From Phycisphaerales bacterium (GTDB lineage Bacteria; Planctomycetota; Phycisphaerae; Phycisphaerales; UBA1924), in the NCBI GenBank assembly GCA_020845755.1, contig JADLFE010000009.1, positions 124,001 to 188,000 of the forward strand: a stretch of 64,000 bases of DNA. Direction: 5' to 3'. The stretch's first letter is position 1; every line of letters starts with the position of its first letter. Under the pieces are notes generated by a model, which was not told where the DNA came from, made no database searches, and was given only the letters and a program-made list of their open reading frames with translations. Both the position numbers and the translations under genes were made by a program. Below are positions 26,883 through 35,826 of the stretch, one piece after another.

Positions 26883-28010
26883 TTAGTAACCACCGGTACG
26901 GACGCGGTTCACCATCGATGCGGCCTTAACTTCCACGCCCTTGAGCACGCTCGCGAGCGAATCGCGGTTGGGGGCGTATTCCATGGCGGTGGGCACGGTA
27001 ACCCATTCTTTCTTGACCAGACCGGCCAAGGCATGGGTGAAACTGCACATGCCTTCTTCGTTCTTCCCGACGATAGCCGGCAGGTCTTCTTCCTGGCCCT
27101 GGCGGATCTTCTCGCGAACGCTCGGGTTGCCGAGCAGGACCTCGCACGCGGGCACCACCTTGACCTCGAAGCCCTCGACCGCCGGGAGCAGTCGCTGCGC
27201 GAGCACGGCCTTGAGCGTGTTCGACAGGGCGTGGCGGATGAACCCGTGCTCGTGCACCGGGAAGAACTCGAGGATGCGGCTGAACGCCTGCATCGTGTCG
27301 GCGGTGTGCATCGAGCCGAAGACCAGATGCCCGGTTTCAGCGGCCTGGATGGCGGCCAGAACCGTGTCGTGGTCGCGCAACTCACCGATGAAGATCACGT
27401 CGGGATCTTCGCGAACGATGTAGCGCAGCGCCTGGGCGTAGTTCTCGACGTCGGTGCCGATTTCACGCTGCGACACGATCGACTTCTTGGGGGCGAAGCG
27501 GAACTCGACCGGGTCCTCGACGGTGATGATGTGCTCGGCCCGCGTGACGTTGATCTGCTCGACCATCGCGGCGATCGTCGAACTCTTGCCCGAGCCTGTC
27601 ACACCCACCACGAGCACCAGACCCTCGAGCGCCTTCTCGACAATCTCGCTATAGATCGGCGGAAGATGGAGATCGTTGTAACTGGGGATTTCGGCCTTCA
27701 CGCGACGGATGGCGGCGTGGGTATGCCCGCCGGATCGGAACAGGTTGATACGGAACCGATCGCCGTCGGGCAGATGCGTCGCGAAGTCGAGGTTGCCGGT
27801 CGCTTCGAACTTGGCCTTGTGCGCGTCGGTCGTGAGCGGATCGAGGAGATGATCGCATTCTTCCTCGGTGAGCGGCGCGCCCTGCACCACGCGGAGCAGG
27901 CCGCCGATGCGATACACGGGCGGCAGGCCGACCTTGATGTGGATATCAGAAGCGTCGAGCTTCCTCATCGCGCCCAGGAGTCGTTGGATCGAGAGGGGGC
28001 CTTGCACCAT
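26883..28010 (-). CDS. pilT: Type IV pilus retraction ATPase PilT
   Basis: 375 residues. PilT is the cytoplasmic hexameric ATPase that retracts type IV pili for twitching. The N-terminal domain has DASDIHIKVGLPPVYRIGG. The Walker A is GVTGSGKSST near residue 137, with the Asp box ITVEDPVEF, the Walker B region DVIFIGELRDHDTV and the His box TGHLVFGSMHTADT. The ATG at 28010 is chosen over a TTG at 28028 because CCGGAG in that stretch is a good ribosome site. No other pilus gene is adjacent. Confidence 0.95.
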   Translation of the reverse strand: MVQGPLSIQRLLGAMRKLDASDIHIKVGLPPVYRIGGLLRVVQGAPLTEEECDHLLDPLTTDAHKAKFEATGNLDFATHLPDGDRFRINLFRSGGHTHAAIRRVKAEIPSYNDLHLPPIYSEIVEKALEGLVLVVGVTGSGKSSTIAAMVEQINVTRAEHIITVEDPVEFRFAPKKSIVSQREIGTDVENYAQALRYIVREDPDVIFIGELRDHDTVLAAIQAAETGHLVFGSMHTADTMQAFSRILEFFPVHEHGFIRHALSNTLKAVLAQRLLPAVEGFEVKVVPACEVLLGNPSVREKIRQGQEEDLPAIVGKNEEGMCSFTHALAGLVKKEWVTVPTAMEYAPNRDSLASVLKGVEVKAASMVNRVRTGGY

Positions 28011-28054
28011 GATGTTGATCTCCGGCAAGAAATGGCCGTGATTTGCGACAAGTC

Positions 28055-28084
28055 ACTATAGACGACTAGCAAGTCAACAATCAA
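28055..28084 (-). promoter_or_regulatory. pilT promoter with flanking CAAGTCA direct repeats
   Basis: On the minus strand, -35 TTGATT (28079-28084), 18-bp spacer and -10 TATAGT (28055-28060) read toward pilT. The heptamer CAAGTCA occurs at 28049-28055 and 28070-28076 on the plus strand, 21 bp apart (two helical turns) and around the -10, which suits a regulator site. Confidence 0.55.
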
Positions 28085-28134
28085 GATACGAGTGGGGAGT
28101 TTGCTCGGGGGTTGTGCCGGGTGGAGAATTGAAC

Positions 28135-28593
28135 GTGGAATCCGAGGCCGCGGATCCCGAACAGCCAAGCATGGGCACGCTCATGGACAGCATCAAGAAG
28201 GCGACCGATTGGCGTTGGCGTTGCCCCACGTGCGGGCGGACGGGCTCGGCCAAGGGGCCGGGGGGCTTTGTGTTCCGCATCGGAACCTCGGGCACGACCC
28301 GGGTGCTCGGGCGGTGCTCGCACTGCGAGTCGTGGCGGATGCTGGTGCTGGAGCGCGCGAGCGATCCTGTGTCGACGAGTTCGCCCTGTGCCCCCGGCAC
28401 GGGCAACGCGAGCGCCGATCAGGAGCGGACCTGGTCTGAGTTGATCGCGTATGTCTCCGAAGGGACGATGAGCGCGGAGGTGGCGAACCAAATCGCGGGG
28501 AGCGCGGCTCCCGAGGCACGCAAGCGTGAAGTCGCTGCCCACGTGGCCGAGGGCGCGATCAAGCCGGAAGATGTGGGGAAGCTGCTTGGCTAG
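28135..28593 (+). CDS. Zinc-ribbon protein of unknown function
   Basis: 152 residues from a GTG at 28135, which has GGAGA 7-8 nt upstream. GTG at 28114 and ATG at 28171 or 28183 are alternatives. Two Cys pairs (CPTCG near residue 30 and CSHCE near residue 60) form a probable zinc ribbon, and the C-terminal 55 residues look helical (ELIAYVSEGTMSAEVANQIAG). It diverges from pilT. Its stop codon and that of otsB share the palindrome CTAG at 28590-28593. No family recognised. Confidence 0.7.
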   Translation: MESEAADPEQPSMGTLMDSIKKATDWRWRCPTCGRTGSAKGPGGFVFRIGTSGTTRVLGRCSHCESWRMLVLERASDPVSTSSPCAPGTGNASADQERTWSELIAYVSEGTMSAEVANQIAGSAAPEARKREVAAHVAEGAIKPEDVGKLLG

Positions 28594-29387
28594 CGCGGCG
28601 AGCGACTGAGATTCCATCGTTCTCGCTCGTCGGCGAGTTGCAAGAGCAGGCAAGCGACGTCGGACGGCGAAGCGACAGTCCATCCGGCGCCGGGGCGTGG
28701 TGCGCCAACGGCCACACCGACATCACCGGGCGCCAGCGCGGCAAAGACATCGGCGTCGGGTTCATCGTCGCCGAAGAAGAATGAACAGCCCGGGGCAAAC
28801 TGCCGGCGGAGGGCTTCGAAGGCAAACGCCTTTGATACTCCCTGTGGTATGCACTCAAGTACTTGAAGACCCGGGACAACCTGTCCCCCTCGCACATGCG
28901 CGAATCTCGCCCTCACCTGCGCAAGTATCGGGCCGGCGGCAATTGGATCGCACGCACGGAAGTGCCACGCGATTCCGGCGGGCTTCTGCTCCACCCATGA
29001 TCCGGGCAGTTGGCGGGCGCCATCATCGGCGATGTCGCGGGCCGCGTCGAGATCAAAGTCGCGCGCATGCCAATCGATCGCCCACGGCGATTCGGCGCCG
29101 TGCGAACCGATGATCTCGAGTTCCGGGCCGATGTCGGCGAGCAAGGCGTGCAGACTCGCGCGTGGGCGGCCGGAGATGATCGCGGTGTAAACGCCTGTCA
29201 TACCGCAGAGCCGGTGAAGCGCCGAGACGGCGAGCGAGTTCGGGACGGCGAGCGAGGGATGGCCCACCAACGGCGCCAGCGTGCCGTCGAAGTCAGACGC
29301 AACGAGAAGGCGTGGTGCCCGGGCGGCTCGCGCGATGGCGCTCACCAGTTCGGAAAAGGATGGGTTCTCGGGTCCGCGCCGACTCAT
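28590..29387 (-). CDS. otsB: Trehalose-6-phosphate phosphatase
   Basis: 265 residues. HAD-superfamily enzyme that dephosphorylates trehalose 6-phosphate to trehalose. Motif I is LLVASDFDGTLAPL (nucleophile Asp), motif II lies in AIISGRPRASL, then SHGAES typical of OtsB, and the Mg-binding motif IV is FFFGDDEPDADVFAAL. The ATG at 29387 overlaps the otsA stop as ATGA, so the two are translationally coupled. The longer start at 29423 falls inside otsA. Trehalose serves as a compatible solute. Confidence 0.94.
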   Translation of the reverse strand: MSRRGPENPSFSELVSAIARAARAPRLLVASDFDGTLAPLVGHPSLAVPNSLAVSALHRLCGMTGVYTAIISGRPRASLHALLADIGPELEIIGSHGAESPWAIDWHARDFDLDAARDIADDGARQLPGSWVEQKPAGIAWHFRACDPIAAGPILAQVRARFAHVRGGQVVPGLQVLECIPQGVSKAFAFEALRRQFAPGCSFFFGDDEPDADVFAALAPGDVGVAVGAPRPGAGWTVASPSDVACLLLQLADERERWNLSRSPR

Positions 29388-30766
29388 GCCCGCTCCAACG
29401 CTTGAAGAAATGTCTCGGCCCATTCGTGGACGTCGTGGCGGCGCAGCATCATCCGCATGATCGCCATTCGCATGATGGACTCGCGGTGCGGGAGCGAGAT
29501 CGCACGCTTGAGCGTTGCGGCCATGCCGGCGAAATCACGGGGATTGACGATGAGTGCGCGGCGAAACTGCTCGGCGGCACCGGCGAATTCCGACAGGACC
29601 AGCACGCCGGAATTGTCGAGGCGAGTGGCGATGAACTCCTTGGCAACCAGGTTCATACCGTCGCGGAGGGGCGTGACGAGCATGACGTCGGCGGCGAGGT
29701 AATAGGAAACGAGTTCCTCGCGCGGGAGCTGTCGACGGAAATAGTGAACAGCGACGCGCCCCGGGGTGCTGAACTGGCCGTTGATCCGCCCGACCAGGCG
29801 TTCGACACGGTCACGAGTCTCCACGTATTCGGGCGTCGCCTCGCGGCTCGGCACGCCAATCTGGACCAGCACGCAGCGATCGGTCGAGAGATCGCCGCGT
29901 GCCAGCGCGGCCTCAAAGGCTTCGAGGCGCAGCTCGATCCCCTTGGTGTAATCGATGCGATCGACGGCGAGTATCACCCGACGCCGTGCGCCGACACGCC
30001 GTCGGATCTGCTGGGCACGCGCGATGACGGCAGGATCGCGTGCCGCAGATTCGAACACATCCACATCGATCGATATCGGGAACGCCCCGACCCGGATGCG
30101 TCGATCGTCGATCTGCAACTCATGATCGGTCCCCTCGGCTCGGGTCCAGCGGCGAGCGGCGCGTGAGAAGTTGCGGGCTTCGGCGTGAGTCTGGAAGCCG
30201 ACGACATCGGCGCCGAGGAGGCCCTCGAGCAATTGACGGCGCCAGGGGAGCCATGCGAAGAGTTCTTCGGGCGGAAACGGGATGTGCAGGAAGAAGCCGA
30301 CGCGGGAATACGGGCGAGCGACGCGGAGAAGGCGCGGCGCGAGCATCAGGTGATAGTCGTGGACCCACCACTGGGCGCGCTTCCCGGCGGCGTGCAGCGC
30401 GCGTCGAACGAAACGCTCGTTGGTGGATTCGTACGAATCCCACCACTTTGGCTCGAACTCGGGGGCGCGTATCGCGTCGTGGAATAGCGGCCAGAGCGTG
30501 CGGTTGGACATCCCGCCGTAGTGCTCGTCCATCTCCCGCTCGGGCACCGAGACGGGCGAAAGGCGCACGCCCTCGTGGGTCCATGAACTCGGTGTGCGGC
30601 TCGTTGAACCGGGCCAGCCCACCCAGGTTCCCGCCCGCGCCTTCATGATTGGAAGCACCGCGCCGACGAGGCCGCCGGGGCTGGTGTGCCATTCACCGTC
30701 GCCCGCGCGATGGACGGGGAGTCGGTTGGCCAGAACGACAAGGTGAGATCGACGGCGGTCGGGCAT
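29384..30766 (-). CDS. otsA: Trehalose-6-phosphate synthase
   Basis: 460 residues. GT20 glycosyltransferase that joins glucose 6-phosphate and UDP- or GDP-glucose. Recognisable motifs are LVVLANRLPVHR at the N-terminus, the donor-site loop SPGGLVGAV, WWVHDYHLMLAPRLLR, GFFLHIPFPPEELFAWLPW, the phosphate-binding VDRIDYTKGIELRLEAFE and the late PLRDGMNLVAKEFIATR. The start at 30766 has GGAGG 6 nt upstream; the frame extends to 30871 without a better start. It is first in the otsA-otsB operon. Confidence 0.96.
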   Translation of the reverse strand: MPDRRRSHLVVLANRLPVHRAGDGEWHTSPGGLVGAVLPIMKARAGTWVGWPGSTSRTPSSWTHEGVRLSPVSVPEREMDEHYGGMSNRTLWPLFHDAIRAPEFEPKWWDSYESTNERFVRRALHAAGKRAQWWVHDYHLMLAPRLLRVARPYSRVGFFLHIPFPPEELFAWLPWRRQLLEGLLGADVVGFQTHAEARNFSRAARRWTRAEGTDHELQIDDRRIRVGAFPISIDVDVFESAARDPAVIARAQQIRRRVGARRRVILAVDRIDYTKGIELRLEAFEAALARGDLSTDRCVLVQIGVPSREATPEYVETRDRVERLVGRINGQFSTPGRVAVHYFRRQLPREELVSYYLAADVMLVTPLRDGMNLVAKEFIATRLDNSGVLVLSEFAGAAEQFRRALIVNPRDFAGMAATLKRAISLPHRESIMRMAIMRMMLRRHDVHEWAETFLQALERA

Positions 30767-30915
30767 GAGGCCTCCGGGCGCGGCGATTTCGGACCGCGCG
30801 ATGGTGGTATACGACTGTGCCCCACGCCCCCGCGTACTTGGGCATGATGACCGGGAGCACGCCGACGTCAAACGAAATCTCGGAGTTTACAGGACTCATC
30901 AGAGCGATGGCGCGA

Positions 30916-31404
30916 TCATGTGCCGCGCTTCACGCGCTCCCACTCGCGCTTCAGGATCGCTTGCGAGATCGTGGTGATGCGCTCCACGCCGCCGCGCGTC
31001 GCCGCTTCGTCCAAGCCGGGAGTCTTGAGCGATTCGAGAATCGACTCGATCTGGCGGCAGAGTTCGACGTGGTCATGCTCGTTCGGATTCGTGAGCAGGC
31101 GCACGCGCCAGAAGATGAAGACGAGACGCTCGATTCGCTGGCGGATTTCGGGGTCTTCGGCCGCGGCATGGAAGCCGTCTTTCCATCGCCCGGCGCGCCC
31201 GGTCTTGATCACGACGACGCCGACCACCTGCGACGCGAATTCGGCGAGCGTGTCGCGCATTGTTTCGAGCCAGCGCTGGCGGTTGGCCGAGAGGACATTC
31301 GCGTTGAACTGGCGACGCGCGACGCTGAGTGTGACGATCGGGCCGAGGACCGACGCGGCCAAGGCCGTGAGCGCGGAGATGAAACTGATGGTGGCGGTGT
31401 CCAT
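30916..31404 (-). CDS. Small membrane-anchored protein of unknown function
   Basis: 162 residues. A hydrophobic N-terminal helix (MDTATISFISALTALAASVLGPIVTLSVARRQF, about residues 5-28) precedes a helical, charged cytoplasmic domain of about 130 residues, with QRWLETMRDTLAEFASQVV and RQRIERLVFIFWRVRLLTNPNEHDHVELCRQI. The pattern resembles small proteins often annotated DUF4760-like or simply hypothetical; I do not assign a family. The start at 31404 has GAGGAG 7-8 nt upstream; the frame to 31548 is judged spurious. It lies 149 bp upstream of otsA on the same strand. Confidence 0.72.
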   Translation of the reverse strand: MDTATISFISALTALAASVLGPIVTLSVARRQFNANVLSANRQRWLETMRDTLAEFASQVVGVVVIKTGRAGRWKDGFHAAAEDPEIRQRIERLVFIFWRVRLLTNPNEHDHVELCRQIESILESLKTPGLDEAATRGGVERITTISQAILKREWERVKRGT

Positions 31405-31626
31405 GTCGAGCGCTCCTCGTGCGATGGGCGTTTGTTCATTGCATACGCACACAAAGGTCCGGTGCATTGGCGTTCCGCGCCAACGATGGTAACAAGGTGA
31501 ATGGCGCACTACGCGCGCACGAAACGCGATCCGACGTATGCCGATCACGTATCTGGCGCTTCAACGGCACGAATCAAGGTGATGATCGTGCGAGAGTCAC
31601 ATTGTCATCGAACCAGAGTCGGCTCG
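31405..31626. other. Intergenic region between aspS and the small membrane protein
   Basis: 222 bases, slightly less GC-rich than its surroundings. No gene, terminator or clear promoter was recognised. Confidence 0.4.
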
Positions 31627-33480
31627 TCAGGGAACCCTCGGCCTGATCGCCGTCGCATGGACGTCCTTGAGCTGTTCGTCGGTGACGGGGCCTGGCGCTC
31701 CGGTCATGAGGTCCTGGCCGATCTGGGTCTTCGGGAACGCGATGACGTCGCGGATGTTGCTGGTGCCCAGGAAGTTCATGACGAGGCGGTCGAGGCCGAA
31801 CGCGATGCCGGCGTGGGGCGGCGCGCCGAACTGGAGTGCTTCGAGCAGGAAACTGAACTTTTCCTTGGCCTGCTCGGGCGTGAGGCCAAGGAGCGTGAAG
31901 ACCTTGGACTGCACGCGCGGGTCGTGGATGCGGACGCTGCCGCCCGCGATCTCCTGCCCGTTGAGCACGATGTCGTAGCCGGCGGAGACAATGCCCTCGA
32001 TGGTGACATCGTCGTTGACATCAGCGGCGACGAATGCCTCGGCCTGGTCGTCGTTGGGCGCGGTGAAGGGGTGGTGCATCGCGACCCAGCGCCCTGTTTC
32101 CTTGTCTTTCTCGAACATCGGGAAGTCGACGACGATGAGGAAGTTCCACGGGCCGCCCTCGGAGCCGGGCTTGGGGACGATGCCCATGTCGCGCGCGACG
32201 ACCTGGCGGAGTTCACCCAGCGCCTTGGTGCAGACGCTGTAGGTATCGGCGACGAAGAGCACGGTGTCGCCGGGCGCGAGTTTGAGCACGCTCTTGAGTT
32301 CGTCCTTCACGCTGGCGAGGAACTTGGCGATGCCGGTCTCGAACTCGCCGGCGGCGTTGACCTTGACGACCGCGCAGCCGCCCGCGCCAAAGCCGCGGAC
32401 GAACTCGTTGTAGCCGTCGGTCATCTTGCGGGTGAGTTTGGCGGCGCCGTCGGGAACGCGGATGGCCTTGACCACGCCGCGCTTGCTGTTGAAGCGCGGG
32501 CGATCGGCGCCGTTGGCGAGGGCGTCCTTGAAGAACGCGACCTCGCTCTTGGCGGCGGTCTCGGAGATATCGGTGATCTCCAGGGCGTAGCGCGTATCCG
32601 GGCGGTCGATGCCGAATCGCTCCATCGCCTCGCGGTAAGGCATTCTCTGGATCGGGGGCACGTCGTAGCCGCACATATCCTTCCACAAGCGGCGGACGAA
32701 GCCCTCCATCATCTCGATGACATGCTCGCGGCGGACGAACGACATCTCAAGGTCGATCTGTGTGAACTCGGCCTGGCGGTCGGCGCGTGGGTCCTCGTCG
32801 CGGAAACAGCGGCAGATCTGCATGTAGCGGTCGCACCCGGCGACCATCAGGATCTGCTTGAAGAGTTGGGGCGACTGCGGGAGAGCGAACCAGTTGCCGG
32901 GCAGGTGCCGGCTGGGCACGAGGAACTCTCGCGCGCCCTCGGGCGTGGACTTGTAGAGGATGGGCGTCTCGATCTCGAGGAAGCCGTTCTCATCGAAGTA
33001 TCGGCGTGTGACCTGATAGAGTTTGTGGCGCGTCGCCAGGGCCTTCTGCATCGTGGGGCGGCGGAGGTCGACATAGCGATAGGTGAGGCGAAGTTCCTCG
33101 TTGGCGAGTTTGCCGCCCGAGCCGGTGTCGTCGGGGAGGAAGGGCGGGTTGGCGGTCTTGTTGAGGAGTTCGAACTTGGTGACGACGACCTCGATCTTGC
33201 CGGTGATGAGTTTGGGATTCTCGCCGCCGGCGCGGATGCGGACCTTGCCCTCGATGGCGATGACATCCTCGTTGCGGAGGTGGTCGGCGGTGTCGAGGAT
33301 CTGCTGGCCGAGGTCTTCGCCGTCAAAGACGACCTGGGTGATGCCGAAGCGGTCGCGGAGGTCGATGAAGACCAGGCCGGTGCCGTGCCCGCGATAGGAG
33401 TTGACCCAGCCATTGAGGCGGACGGTCTGGCCGACGTGTGAGTCACGGAGTTCGCCGCAGGTGTGCGTTCGACGGAGCAT
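31627..33480 (-). CDS. aspS: Aspartyl-tRNA synthetase, bacterial type
   Basis: 617 residues. Class II synthetase charging tRNA-Asp. The N-terminal OB-fold anticodon domain includes VGQTVRLNGWVNSYRGHGTGLVFIDLRDRFG. Motif 2 is in RYMQICRCFRDEDPRADRQAEFTQIDLEMSF, the bacterial GAD-type insertion occupies roughly residues 290-430, and motif 3 is HAGIAFGLDRLVMNFLG. Length fits bacterial AspRS (about 590). The ATG at 33480 starts the recognised N-terminus MLRRTHTCGELR; upstream frame to 33966 is antisense to or overlaps the next gene. No clear ribosome site precedes it. Confidence 0.96.
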   Translation of the reverse strand: MLRRTHTCGELRDSHVGQTVRLNGWVNSYRGHGTGLVFIDLRDRFGITQVVFDGEDLGQQILDTADHLRNEDVIAIEGKVRIRAGGENPKLITGKIEVVVTKFELLNKTANPPFLPDDTGSGGKLANEELRLTYRYVDLRRPTMQKALATRHKLYQVTRRYFDENGFLEIETPILYKSTPEGAREFLVPSRHLPGNWFALPQSPQLFKQILMVAGCDRYMQICRCFRDEDPRADRQAEFTQIDLEMSFVRREHVIEMMEGFVRRLWKDMCGYDVPPIQRMPYREAMERFGIDRPDTRYALEITDISETAAKSEVAFFKDALANGADRPRFNSKRGVVKAIRVPDGAAKLTRKMTDGYNEFVRGFGAGGCAVVKVNAAGEFETGIAKFLASVKDELKSVLKLAPGDTVLFVADTYSVCTKALGELRQVVARDMGIVPKPGSEGGPWNFLIVVDFPMFEKDKETGRWVAMHHPFTAPNDDQAEAFVAADVNDDVTIEGIVSAGYDIVLNGQEIAGGSVRIHDPRVQSKVFTLLGLTPEQAKEKFSFLLEALQFGAPPHAGIAFGLDRLVMNFLGTSNIRDVIAFPKTQIGQDLMTGAPGPVTDEQLKDVHATAIRPRVP

Positions 33481-33524
33481 GGTGTTTCTCGCTGGAAAGG
33501 TTGAGCGCGGACTATAGGTGCGCG

Positions 33525-34433
33525 TCAGGCTGGGGTGGCCGCCCGCGGGAGAAGAACGCGCAGAGCGTTGCGGCGGCAGACCACGTCGAGCACGTCTGAG
33601 AATCCTTCGCGCGGAGCGTCGGCCAATTTGATGAATGGCTCGCCGTCGACCTGGACCGGGGCGGTGGCGCCCTGGCTGGTGGCGATGCGGACGCGCGAGG
33701 CACGTACGGCGATGCGGTCGGGATGACGTTCGGCGGTCCCCCACCGCCCGGCGAGGAACCAGCGCATGGCGCGCCAGGTGGAGGAAGCGGGCATGAAGAC
33801 GACGTCGAGCAGGCCGTCGGTCGCATCCGCGCGGGGCGCGGGGTTGGCGCGCCCGCCGTAGTCGGGCAAGTTCGCCACGACAACCCAGCCGGGGACGTCC
33901 TCGACAATGGTCGTGGCGTCTGCCTCGATCCAGAGCGGCGCGGGCCTGGACGAGAACTGCCGCCAAATGGGGGCGAGATAGGTGACGTGAGTGATCGGGC
34001 CGCGGCGTGTGGAGGCCAGGTCGTGGATGACTCCCGCATCGGGTCCGGCGCTCACCATGAGCGAAAAGAGCGTGGAGTTGGCCTCGCCAAGATCGATCTC
34101 GGCGATGGTGGGATCGGCAACGGCGCGGCGGAGCGTGACGGCGTGACGGTCCATGGCGAAGTGACGCGCGAAGAGGTTTTCGGTGCCCAGCGGGAGGTGG
34201 TACATCGCGGCACGGGAACGCGAGAGGGCGGGGAGCGCGTGATGCACCGTGCCGTCGCCGCCGGCGAGCACGACGAGTTCGGCGTGAGCGATCGCGTCGG
34301 ACGCGCCGGCGTCCATCGTGGACATGCGCGAGATCTCGTGCCCGTCGGCGTGGAGGAGTTGCTCGGATTCGTCGACGAGCGCGCGCCGAGAACCCGTGCC
34401 GCTCGACGGGTTATGCAGGATGAGGACCTTCAT
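33525..34433 (-). CDS. Diacylglycerol/lipid kinase family protein (YegS/LCB5-like)
   Basis: 302 residues. The N-terminal MKVLILHNPSSGTG and the nucleotide-binding VVLAGGDGTVHHALPAL are hallmarks of the DAGK catalytic family, followed by YHLPLGTENLFARHF, a variant of the usual PxGTxNDxAR element. The C-terminal beta domain ends with the common VQVDGEPF motif. It would phosphorylate a lipid such as diacylglycerol. The ATG at 34433 overlaps the upstream acetyltransferase stop as ATGA. The substrate is inferred from family only. Confidence 0.9.
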   Translation of the reverse strand: MKVLILHNPSSGTGSRRALVDESEQLLHADGHEISRMSTMDAGASDAIAHAELVVLAGGDGTVHHALPALSRSRAAMYHLPLGTENLFARHFAMDRHAVTLRRAVADPTIAEIDLGEANSTLFSLMVSAGPDAGVIHDLASTRRGPITHVTYLAPIWRQFSSRPAPLWIEADATTIVEDVPGWVVVANLPDYGGRANPAPRADATDGLLDVVFMPASSTWRAMRWFLAGRWGTAERHPDRIAVRASRVRIATSQGATAPVQVDGEPFIKLADAPREGFSDVLDVVCRRNALRVLLPRAATPA

Positions 34434-34942
34434 GTCGCGGCGTCCAGGTGCAGGTCCATGAGGCGGACGTCGAGGATGCGCCCGAACTTCTCGCCGACGC
34501 GGCGCATGATGCCGATCGTCTGAAAGCCGCGGGATTCGTGGAGCGTCACGCTGGCGGGGTTTCCCTCGACGACGCGTGCGAGGATGACCCCAAGGCCGGT
34601 ACGGCGGGCCCGCGCGATGAGATCGTCGAGCAGCGCGCCGCCCACGCCCTTGCCGCGATGGTCGGCGTGGACGTACACCGAGTTTTCCGCGGCCCGCGCA
34701 TAGGCACAGCGGTTCGACCACGGCGAGAGCGAAGCCCAGCCGGCGATCACGCCGCCGTGGACTTCCGCCACGATCGCTGGGGTACGCGGTGAACGGTGCG
34801 TCGCGAGCCACTCGGCGCGCTGGGCCGGGGACTTTGTCTCGGTGTCGAAGGTGGCTGTACCCGTCAGCACCTCGCGCTCATAGATCGCGAAGATCGCGTC
34901 AAGATCGGCGTCGTTGGCTTCGCGGATGAGCATGTGAATCAA
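34430..34942 (-). CDS. GNAT-family N-acetyltransferase, phosphinothricin/methionine-sulfoximine type
   Basis: 170 residues. The opening MLIREANDADLDAIFAIYEREVLTGTATFDTE is typical of the Pat/MnaT subgroup, which acetylates amino-acid analogues. The acetyl-CoA pyrophosphate loop is in NSVYVHADHRGKGVGGALLDDLIARAR, followed by ARVVEGNPASVTLHESRGFQTIGIMRRVGEKFG. An ATG at 34933 is an alternative start three codons in. It sits between an SDR gene and a lipid kinase gene and is coupled to the latter. Confidence 0.92.
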   Translation of the reverse strand: MIHMLIREANDADLDAIFAIYEREVLTGTATFDTETKSPAQRAEWLATHRSPRTPAIVAEVHGGVIAGWASLSPWSNRCAYARAAENSVYVHADHRGKGVGGALLDDLIARARRTGLGVILARVVEGNPASVTLHESRGFQTIGIMRRVGEKFGRILDVRLMDLHLDAAT

Positions 34943-34949
34943 TCGGCGC

Positions 34950-35627
34950 TCACCAGGGGAGGATGGTGCCGTCGTTGTTGAAGAACTTGCCGTTGTCGGC
35001 GGGCGTGAGGGCGTCGATGAGTTTCAGGAGCATCTTGACGCTGTCGGGCGGGAGGATGGGCGCGTTGGGTCCGCCCATGTCGGTGCGCACCCAGCCGGGA
35101 TGCACAACGACGCAGGTGAAGCCCTCGGGACCGAGTTCGTTGGCGAGTGACTTGTTGAGTTGGTTGAGGGCGGCCTTGCTTGCGCGGTAGGCATAGGACG
35201 ATCCGCCCGTGTTGTTGGTGATGCTCGCGAGTTGGCTTGAGATGTTCACGATTATCTTGCGCTTCCCGAGGCGCAGGCTCGGCAGCGCGGCCTTGGCGAC
35301 CAGCATGGGCGCGATGCTGTTGATCATGAACACACGCTGCAGTTCGTCGGCCGTGCAGTCCGCGATCGACTTGGTGGGTGAACCAACTCCCGCGTTGTTG
35401 ATGAGCACGTCGATCGGGCGGTCGGAGAGGGCCTCGGTCAGTCCCTCGATGCTGATCGGGTCCGCGACGTCGAGCCCCCCGATGGAGAGGCGGAAACCGC
35501 TCAGTTCACCGGCATTCTTGGGGTCACGGGCGGTGGCAAGGACGACGTCGCCGCGCTGCGAGAGTTGACGGGCGAATTCCAGACCTATGCCTCTGGTAGC
35601 GCCGGTGACGAGGTGGGTGGTTGACAT
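34950..35627 (-). CDS. Short-chain dehydrogenase/reductase
   Basis: 225 residues. The Rossmann cofactor motif is VTGATRGIGLEFARQL, the structural NNAG is in DVLINNAGVGSPTKS, and the catalytic Ser...Tyr-x3-Lys is in NISSQLASITNNTGGSSYAYRASKAALNQL. Length suits the classical or C-factor-like SDR subgroup. The start at 35627 begins at MSTTHLVTGA; upstream codons are rejected because they give no SDR sequence. There is no strong ribosome site. The stop lies 7 bp before the acetyltransferase start codon. Substrate unknown. Confidence 0.92.
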   Translation of the reverse strand: MSTTHLVTGATRGIGLEFARQLSQRGDVVLATARDPKNAGELSGFRLSIGGLDVADPISIEGLTEALSDRPIDVLINNAGVGSPTKSIADCTADELQRVFMINSIAPMLVAKAALPSLRLGKRKIIVNISSQLASITNNTGGSSYAYRASKAALNQLNKSLANELGPEGFTCVVVHPGWVRTDMGGPNAPILPPDSVKMLLKLIDALTPADNGKFFNNDGTILPW

Positions 35628-35751
35628 ACGTCTGATTATCGTAATTTCATGGCGGTTTGCAGCAACCGCCCGCCTGGGAACCAATCGTTGTGTGAAGTTC
35701 TTGCTGGACAAGGACCTACGCGATTTGATAAACTGGGCAGACGTGGAAGAG

Positions 35752-35771
35752 GCCCGTGAATTCTCACGGGC
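35752..35771 (+). promoter_or_regulatory. Hairpin in the leader of the first dockerin-tailed gene
   Basis: Stem GCCCGTGA (35752-35759) pairs with TCACGGGC (35764-35771) across a 4-nt loop, 55 bases before the start at 35827. No U-tract follows, so it is more likely a leader structure than a terminator. TGATAA near 35726 could be a -10 upstream of it. Confidence 0.45.
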
Positions 35772-35826
35772 TCTGTCGCTTCCGTACCGACTATTCGCCT
35801 CGGAGCCCCGCCGCGGAGGAGTGCAT

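Noticed and set aside
28011..28028. TTG at 28028 as the pilT start
   Set aside because: The stretch contains CCGGAG in the ideal ribosome-site position for the ATG at 28010.
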